DNA of 50,247 nucleotides, taken from Lachnospiraceae bacterium. GTDB taxonomy: Bacteria > Bacillota > Clostridia > Lachnospirales > Lachnospiraceae. Each line of letters opens with the position of its first letter. Position 1 is the first letter of the stretch. The DNA is taken from assembly GCA_017550535.1 (NCBI GenBank), contig JAFZOS010000042.1, forward strand, positions 1 through 50,247. The letters are read 5' to 3'. The notes below the pieces were generated by a model. The model was not told the DNA's origin, did not search any database, and saw only the letters and a list, made by a program, of their open reading frames with translations. Both the position numbers and the translations under genes were made by a program. This document shows, one piece after another, positions 44,990 through 50,247 of this stretch.

Positions 44990-46582
44990 ATGACCCTTAT
45001 CTCTGTTGAATTCTTTGCGTTCTTTTTAATAGTGCTCGCCGTATATTATATCCTGCCCGCAAAACTGCAGTGGATGTGGCTTCTTGTTGCGGGCTTCTTT
45101 TTCTATTATGTTAATGCGTCTGTATTGCAGTGCGCTGTCTTTCTTGGATTCCTTGTCCTGAACTATCTGGCATCTCTTCGGATAACGGAGGACAATTCCC
45201 ATCCCAGGGCTGTTTTCAGGCTCATACTCATCTTTGACGTCATGTTTCTTGCTGTCATGAAGTATTCCGGTTTCTTTATTGACATATGGTCATGGATCGC
45301 GGGACTGTTTTCAAATAATATGGACACAGCGGCGGCAGACGGCTTACTTAATCTGATCGGCCGTTTATGTCCTCCCAGGATATCCTATTTTTCTCTGATC
45401 GTAATAGGATATATGACGGATGTTTACTGGGGCAGGATAAATGTCCAGAAAAATCCCGGAAAATTTGCTTTGTTTGCCTCGTATTTTCCGCAGATGACTT
45501 CGGGTCCCATCGTGCAGTATGAGCAGATGGAAGGATCGTTATGGGGTGAGCGGCATTATTTCAGCTATATCCGTTTTATAAGCGGGCTTGAAAGGATAAT
45601 ATGGGGCATATTCAAAAAGCTTGTCATATCGGAGCGGCTCGCGGTTATGGTAAATGAAATATATGATCATTATGAGATCTATCCCGGATTTTATATCGGT
45701 TTTGCGGCCGCTTGTTTTGCTCTTCAGCTGTACACTGATTTTTCCGGACTTATGGATATTGTGCTTGGCTTTTCCGAGCTCCTTGGAATCCCTCTTCCGG
45801 AGAATTTCAATAATCCGTTTTATTCAACTTCGCTCGCTCAGTTCTGGCGGCGTTGGCACATCACCCTCGGCGCCTGGTTAAAGTCATACGTTTTCTACGC
45901 CGTTCAGCAGACGGAAGCCTTCAGGAAACTTCGTAAGTTCTGTAAGAATAAGTTCGGCAGGGACTATGTGCGCAAATGCAATATCCCCCAGTATCTTGGG
46001 CTGTTGATATCATGGTTCCTTATAGGCCTGTGGCATGGCGGCGGCTGGAATTATATCTTCGGCGTCGGAATATACATGGGGATCGTTATAATCATATCCG
46101 AGTTATGTCAACCAATCTTCGCCCGTCTGATTCTCCTTTTTAAGATAAACACGGAAGCCTTCAGCTATACCTTGTTTAAGAGGTTTAGGACGTTTATTTT
46201 GTTCATATTCGGGTTGTCTTTTTTCAGGGCAGAATCATTATCATATGGGTTTAAGATGTGGAAAAATGCCTTTTCGGTATTTAATCCCTGGATATTCTTT
46301 GACCGTTCGCTTTATTCGCTGGGACTAAAGGAAAAGGAATTTTTTATCCTGCTGTTTTCGCTGCTCCTGTTGCTTGCGGTATCAATGATGGAACAGCGAT
46401 TAAGCTGTCTTAAGGAAAACAGCGAAGGCTGTGAACAGATGAACGGTGTTCGTGCTTTTCTGTTTAAGCAGAACTATCTGTTCAGGCTTTTGGTGTTCAT
46501 CGTACTTTTTATAATGATCATATGCTGGGGTTATTACGGTACGTCTTATGATGCCTCGGATTTCATATACGGAAGGTTTTAA
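44990..46582 (+). CDS. MBOAT-family O-acyltransferase (AlgI/DltB-like)
   Basis: 530 residues with about eleven membrane helices. Seen: the FFYYVNAS entry motif, TDFSGLMDIVLGFSELLGIPLPENFNNPF, FWRRWHITLGAWLKSYVFY with H290, and GLWHGGGWNYIFG with H349, the invariant MBOAT histidine. Members carry acyl groups (often acetyl or D-alanyl) across the membrane for attachment to exported polymers. It lies one base before the SGNH gene at 46584, the usual partner that puts the acyl group on the sugar. The substrate is probably the polysaccharide made by this cluster. Confidence 0.93.
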   Translation: MTLISVEFFAFFLIVLAVYYILPAKLQWMWLLVAGFFFYYVNASVLQCAVFLGFLVLNYLASLRITEDNSHPRAVFRLILIFDVMFLAVMKYSGFFIDIWSWIAGLFSNNMDTAAADGLLNLIGRLCPPRISYFSLIVIGYMTDVYWGRINVQKNPGKFALFASYFPQMTSGPIVQYEQMEGSLWGERHYFSYIRFISGLERIIWGIFKKLVISERLAVMVNEIYDHYEIYPGFYIGFAAACFALQLYTDFSGLMDIVLGFSELLGIPLPENFNNPFYSTSLAQFWRRWHITLGAWLKSYVFYAVQQTEAFRKLRKFCKNKFGRDYVRKCNIPQYLGLLISWFLIGLWHGGGWNYIFGVGIYMGIVIIISELCQPIFARLILLFKINTEAFSYTLFKRFRTFILFIFGLSFFRAESLSYGFKMWKNAFSVFNPWIFFDRSLYSLGLKEKEFFILLFSLLLLLAVSMMEQRLSCLKENSEGCEQMNGVRAFLFKQNYLFRLLVFIVLFIMIICWGYYGTSYDASDFIYGRF

Positions 46583-46583
46583 A

Positions 46584-48053
46584 ATGTTTAAACGCGTGAG
46601 TAAGAAAAGGTTCGCAGAATGTTTTATAAGGTTCATCATCGCATTGGCAGCATTTGTGTCGGTGTATTTTGTGCTTGACAGGATATTGCTGTTAAAATCC
46701 GAGGACGGCATAGTGCAGATGCAGGCGTATTATAAGCAGCCGGCCGGTTCGGTCGATGCATTGTTTGTGGGGAGTTCTCACATCTTTTGCCATATAAATA
46801 CCGGCGTCCTGTGGGATGAGTACGGTATTTCGGGTTTCGACCTGGCAGGAGCGGAGCAGCCGTTCTGGAACAGTTATTACTACATAAGGGAGGCCATGAA
46901 GTCGCAGGTTCCGAAGGTCATCATCCTTGACATCACAACTCCCGGTATACGACCGATAGACTACCAGCCCGAGAACTGGTTCATAACAAATACCTACGGG
47001 ATAAAGCGTAACAATAACCGGTATGGGGCAATTAAGGCAAGTTCGCTGCCCCAGTCTTTCGGGCGGCTTTTGATACCCCTTAATTCGACGCACGGGCGTT
47101 ATGTCGAGCTTACCGAAGAGGATTTTATAAACTATGATGACTCTGCCGACTATAAGGGTTTTGATCCCAGGGAGACGACGGTTGCGTTTGAGCGTCCCGA
47201 TATTTCGGGCGTTACCGAGCGGGGTGAGCTGTCGGAAAAGGAAGAAAAATACCTTCGTATGATAATTGAATACGTTAAGCGGGAGGGTGTGCCACTGCTG
47301 TTGTTCTCATCGCCTTATATAGTGACGGCAGAGGAACAGGCCAAGTATAATACGATATTTGACATAGCCGATGAATACGGTATCCCGTATCTTGACGGAA
47401 ATAAGCTTTATGATGAAATGGGATTTGATTTTGAAAATGATTTTGCGGAAGTGCTGCATCTTAACAGGAGCGGAAATGAAAAGCTTAGCAGATATATAGG
47501 ACGTTTTCTTAAAGATAATTACGGCCTGCCGGATCACCGTGGCGATCCGCGGTATATATCATGGAATAACGATGCGGCGCGCCAGCGCCAGGATACATGG
47601 GATTATAAGCTGAAACAGGCTATGGCGGGTGAAGATGCACAGGAGTATCTTAAGCTTCTTGACAACAGCAATTACGTGATCTTCTGTACTGTCGAGCCCG
47701 GGTATGAAGGACTGTCTGAAAAATCGCTCCTTTTTCTGCTAAAGCCGCTGGGACTTAGTGAAGAGATGCTCACAAGTCACGGAGGATTTATACTTAACAA
47801 GGGAAACTGTATCTTTACGTCATATGAACTCAGTTTCAAGGCGGGTATAAATGACGGCAACCGGAAACTGCTGTTTTACCGGCAGTACGATAAAGACGAA
47901 GACCATGCGTTTACTTATGTTAAGAGCAACGGATCTTTTAATTATCAGAATATGACCGGTTATGAAACATGCACAATGCCGGGCAGCGGGATCAGCTTCT
48001 ATGTATATGATACGCTGCTTGACAAGACGCTGGGAAAATATTCGATCGATTGA
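46584..48053 (+). CDS. SGNH-fold acyltransferase partner of the MBOAT protein (DltD/AlgX-like)
   Basis: Start at ATG 46584 with GGAAGG; the in-frame start at 46548 lies inside the MBOAT gene. The product is 489 residues. N-terminal anchor at about 15-34, then an outer domain with block I as GSSH (63-66; serine 64 or 65 is the likely nucleophile) and the late HLN block with H292. In most SGNH enzymes the catalytic acid is an Asp three residues before that His; here the position is E289 (E-V-L-H), with Asp at 286. A C-terminal domain of about 180 residues is not one I recognise. Likely transfers the acyl group supplied by the MBOAT protein to the polymer. Confidence 0.87.
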   Translation: MFKRVSKKRFAECFIRFIIALAAFVSVYFVLDRILLLKSEDGIVQMQAYYKQPAGSVDALFVGSSHIFCHINTGVLWDEYGISGFDLAGAEQPFWNSYYYIREAMKSQVPKVIILDITTPGIRPIDYQPENWFITNTYGIKRNNNRYGAIKASSLPQSFGRLLIPLNSTHGRYVELTEEDFINYDDSADYKGFDPRETTVAFERPDISGVTERGELSEKEEKYLRMIIEYVKREGVPLLLFSSPYIVTAEEQAKYNTIFDIADEYGIPYLDGNKLYDEMGFDFENDFAEVLHLNRSGNEKLSRYIGRFLKDNYGLPDHRGDPRYISWNNDAARQRQDTWDYKLKQAMAGEDAQEYLKLLDNSNYVIFCTVEPGYEGLSEKSLLFLLKPLGLSEEMLTSHGGFILNKGNCIFTSYELSFKAGINDGNRKLLFYRQYDKDEDHAFTYVKSNGSFNYQNMTGYETCTMPGSGISFYVYDTLLDKTLGKYSID

Positions 48054-48060
48054 TCATGCC

Positions 48061-49350
48061 ATGGAAAAATACAAAGTAAAACCGCTTAAAAACTTAGGAT
48101 CGTTCAAAGTTGAAGTACCGGGCTCAAAGAGTATCACAAACCGTGCGCTGCTGCTTGCGGCAATGTGTACGGGACGCTGCACGCTTAAAGGAGTTTTGTT
48201 CAGTGACGATTCAAGGGCATTTTTATCGTGCCTTAAGGAACTCGGCTTTGAACTTGCCGTTGATGAAGATAACAGAACGGTGACGATCAACGGAACGGGA
48301 GGAAAGATACCAAACCGGCAGGCCTGTGTAAATGTGGGAAGCGCGGGGACGGCAGCCCGTTTTTTAACCGTTTTTCTGGCTTTTGCAGGGGGAAGTTACC
48401 GGCTTGATGCTTCACCCCAGATGTGCAGGCGGCCGATGGAGCCGCTGATAAGCACACTCAGGACGGTGGGGGTTAACATAACATGCAGCGGTGAGGAGGG
48501 ACATTTCCCTTTCGGCCTTTCATCCGGGGGAGTATCTGCATCCGGGCTTAGCATAGACACCGATCTGAGTTCGCAGTTTGCAAGCGCCATACTTATGGCA
48601 GCGCCACTCCTTGATAACGGGCTTAAGGTCAACCTTACGGGAAACAGGACAAACGGGTCATATATTGGTATTACGCTTAAGATGATGGAACAGTTCGGAT
48701 TCGGATATGAAAGAAGCGGTGATGTGATAACCGTTAACGGAGGGTGCCCCCGAAATCCTTCGGGCTATACGGTTGAGCCTGATGTTTCCGCTGCCTGCTA
48801 TTTCTATGCGATGTCGCCGCTCTGCAATAAAACGATATGTGTTAAAAACGTGCATGCGGATTCAATGCAGGGAGATATAAAGTTTGTTGAATGCCTTAAG
48901 ATGCTTGGCTGTACGGTAGAGGAACCGTGGGAGGGCATTACGGTTATTCCGCCTGTAAGCGGAAAATATGACGGTATCGATATAAATATGCAGGATTTCT
49001 CGGATCAGACAATGACGATGGCAGTTCTTGCGGCCTTTGCCGGTTCACCGAGCTATATCCATGGTATAGGACATATACGCCTTCAGGAATCGGACAGGTT
49101 AAATGCGATCATAACCGAACTTAACAGGCTCGGATGCGCTTGTAGTGCGATCGAAGACTATACGGGGATATGTATTGAGCCCGCACCGATGCACGGGGCA
49201 GACATAGAAACATATGAAGATCACCGCATGGCAATGGCTTTTTCACTGGCCGGCCTGAGGATCCCGGATGTAAGCATATTAAACCCGATGTGCTGCAGGA
49301 AAACATTTGAAGATTATTTCGATGTGCTGGATTCGATAACCGGAACCTGA
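48061..49350 (+). CDS. aroA: 3-phosphoshikimate 1-carboxyvinyltransferase (EPSP synthase)
   Basis: 429 residues, full length. Joins phosphoenolpyruvate to shikimate-3-phosphate in aromatic amino acid synthesis. Seen: VPGSKSITNRALLLAA (K23, S24, R28), the NVGSAGTAARFLT block, QMCRRPMEPLI, SSQFASAILMAAP, DFSDQTMTMAV, RLQESDRLNA and EDHRMAMAFSLAG. Start at ATG 48061, seven bases after the SGNH gene; the in-frame reading from 47962 overlaps that gene. No clear ribosome site, so coupling is probable. No other shikimate gene is nearby, and it looks like a housekeeping gene riding at the end of the glycan operon. Confidence 0.95.
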   Translation: MEKYKVKPLKNLGSFKVEVPGSKSITNRALLLAAMCTGRCTLKGVLFSDDSRAFLSCLKELGFELAVDEDNRTVTINGTGGKIPNRQACVNVGSAGTAARFLTVFLAFAGGSYRLDASPQMCRRPMEPLISTLRTVGVNITCSGEEGHFPFGLSSGGVSASGLSIDTDLSSQFASAILMAAPLLDNGLKVNLTGNRTNGSYIGITLKMMEQFGFGYERSGDVITVNGGCPRNPSGYTVEPDVSAACYFYAMSPLCNKTICVKNVHADSMQGDIKFVECLKMLGCTVEEPWEGITVIPPVSGKYDGIDINMQDFSDQTMTMAVLAAFAGSPSYIHGIGHIRLQESDRLNAIITELNRLGCACSAIEDYTGICIEPAPMHGADIETYEDHRMAMAFSLAGLRIPDVSILNPMCCRKTFEDYFDVLDSITGT

Positions 49351-49362
49351 CAGCCCAGACGA

Positions 49363-50247
49363 TCAATCCTGTCCGTTGATGAAATCATTAAGGTATTTAA
49401 GTGAACGTTTTGTTTCTTCGCCGATAACGTTATCAACATGTTTCCTGTCAAACTTTGCCTTAAGTTCCTCCTCTGTATCAAGGCTCGGCTGGATGTATAT
49501 ATCCAGAAGCTTTAACAGGTTGTAAATGCGGCCGCGGAATTTTTTGCTGGGAACAAGGCAGAATTCCTTCTCAAACACAAGCGAAAAAACAAGCCCGTGA
49601 TATGAATTGGTACAGATAAAACCGGCATTCATAAACAGCCCGAGAAATTCCGATGGACCCACATCGATTATGGTTTTATCCACGAAGTCCGGCCTGTATC
49701 CGTAACGGCTTATCTCTATTACCGGGAGATTGAGCTTGTTTTTTATCTCCCGCACATATGAATAGACTGTATCATCTTTCTGCATTATATACAGCAGTAT
49801 ATACTTATCCTTTTCGGCGTACGGAGGTATCGTTGCAACCTCGCTCCATTGTTCTTTTGTTAAAAGAAAAGTCGGATCTATAAGCTGTTCGGCGTTCCTG
49901 CCGGTGAGCTTCTTTATCATGGTTTTGCCCTCGGCTTCCCTTATGGAAATGCATCGAAGGGACTTTATATACTTACGCACGGGAAGGAACATGAATGAGC
50001 GCCATCTGCCGGTTCCGAAGCTCGGCGCATATGATGCCTTGGCATTTGTATCTTTTACAAAACTCAAAAAATACGCAGGTATGAATCCGCCCGTAAGAAT
50101 GGGATTCCATATCTGGTCACTTCCGCAGATATACCTGTCACATAAAAGTTCGTCATCGGATACTGAGCGGTTCAGATAATATGGCCTTGACAGGGTCATG
50201 TTTGAATGGTTGAACTTCTTAAACCTGTTCCTTCGGCCTATGCGCTG
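49363..50247 (-). CDS. Polysaccharide pyruvyl transferase family protein, partial (5' end missing)
   Basis: The minus-strand frame is open from the right edge to the stop at 49363-49365, giving 294 residues and lacking the N-terminus. An internal ATG at 50199 is not a likely start because the frame continues upstream (RIGRRNRFKKFNHSN). Seen: CDRYICGSDQIWNP, ASYAPSFGTGRW, SLRCISIREAEGKTMI, QLIDPTFLLTKEQW and CTNSYHGLVFSLVFEKEF. These are the usual blocks of PF04230 (CsaB/WcaK-like), which add ketal pyruvate to sugars. FrhB-like proteins such as the one at 26855 are its frequent partners. It converges on aroA with only 12 bases between stops. Confidence 0.92.
   Translation of the reverse strand, partial: QRIGRRNRFKKFNHSNMTLSRPYYLNRSVSDDELLCDRYICGSDQIWNPILTGGFIPAYFLSFVKDTNAKASYAPSFGTGRWRSFMFLPVRKYIKSLRCISIREAEGKTMIKKLTGRNAEQLIDPTFLLTKEQWSEVATIPPYAEKDKYILLYIMQKDDTVYSYVREIKNKLNLPVIEISRYGYRPDFVDKTIIDVGPSEFLGLFMNAGFICTNSYHGLVFSLVFEKEFCLVPSKKFRGRIYNLLKLLDIYIQPSLDTEEELKAKFDRKHVDNVIGEETKRSLKYLNDFINGQD

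Overview
The window reads as chromosome of a Gram-positive anaerobe of the class Clostridia, most likely Lachnospiraceae. The basis is type III glutamine synthetase (GlnN), an AddA/AddB recombination nuclease, a CIRCE-controlled groES-groEL pair, AGGAGG-type ribosome sites, and dense same-strand operons with 4-base ATGA/GTGA overlaps. The family is an inference from gene content and style; no rRNA is present to confirm it. I saw no tRNA, rRNA, CRISPR array, insertion sequence or phage gene, and no gene-free stretch over 300 bases.

Layout. (1) 1-777, minus strand: N-terminal part of a multi-pass GT-C-type membrane glycosyltransferase that runs off the left edge. (2) 834-20264, plus strand: thirteen genes with gaps of 35 bases or less. 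They are an unknown 151-aa protein, HflK and HflC, a class I/II aminotransferase, a SAM methyltransferase, two large membrane proteins of unknown function, a HisC-type aminotransferase, a small-multidrug-export-family protein, an acyltransferase 3, GlnN, AddB and AddA. (3) 20330-22505: a small membrane protein and a single-pass membrane protein with seven and a half 16-residue Gly/Pro/Met/Gln repeats. (4) 22534-24710: hairpin, promoter, CIRCE, groES, groEL and a strong terminator. (5) 24760-30033: a GT-C-like membrane protein, then a FrhB-GtrA fusion and another GT-C-like protein. (6) 30113-49350: seventeen tightly packed plus-strand genes for a surface glycan, ending in aroA. (7) 49363-50247, minus strand: a polysaccharide pyruvyl transferase that runs off the right edge.

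How region 6 may work. It holds two GtrB/ArnC-type lipid-linked sugar transferases, a Wzx-type flippase, a DegT/WecE sugar aminotransferase, two methyltransferases (one TylF-like), an MBOAT plus SGNH O-acylation pair, and a GT-C-like protein. At its centre (35870-39896) are a glycosyltransferase with the ordered motifs of the sialyltransferase-like GT-B families, a CMP-sugar synthetase-like cytidylyltransferase, a DRE-TIM aldolase fused to a MptE/DUF115-like domain, and a HAD phosphatase. No NeuB/KdsA-type synthase gene is present. The reading I favour is that these genes make and transfer a CMP-activated acidic sugar whose carbon skeleton is built or trimmed by the DRE-TIM enzyme rather than by the classical NeuB route. 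An ATP-grasp enzyme and an RraA/HMG-aldolase-like protein (31072-32900) may belong to the same chemistry. This is the best candidate in the window for an undescribed system. It is an inference from domain content and order.

A second theme is promoter placement. Two genes, at 20330 and 24760, have good extended -10 promoters positioned so that transcription would start at or within one base of the ATG (leaderless mRNA). The gene at 26855 has a leader of only a few bases, and the gene at 777 may too.
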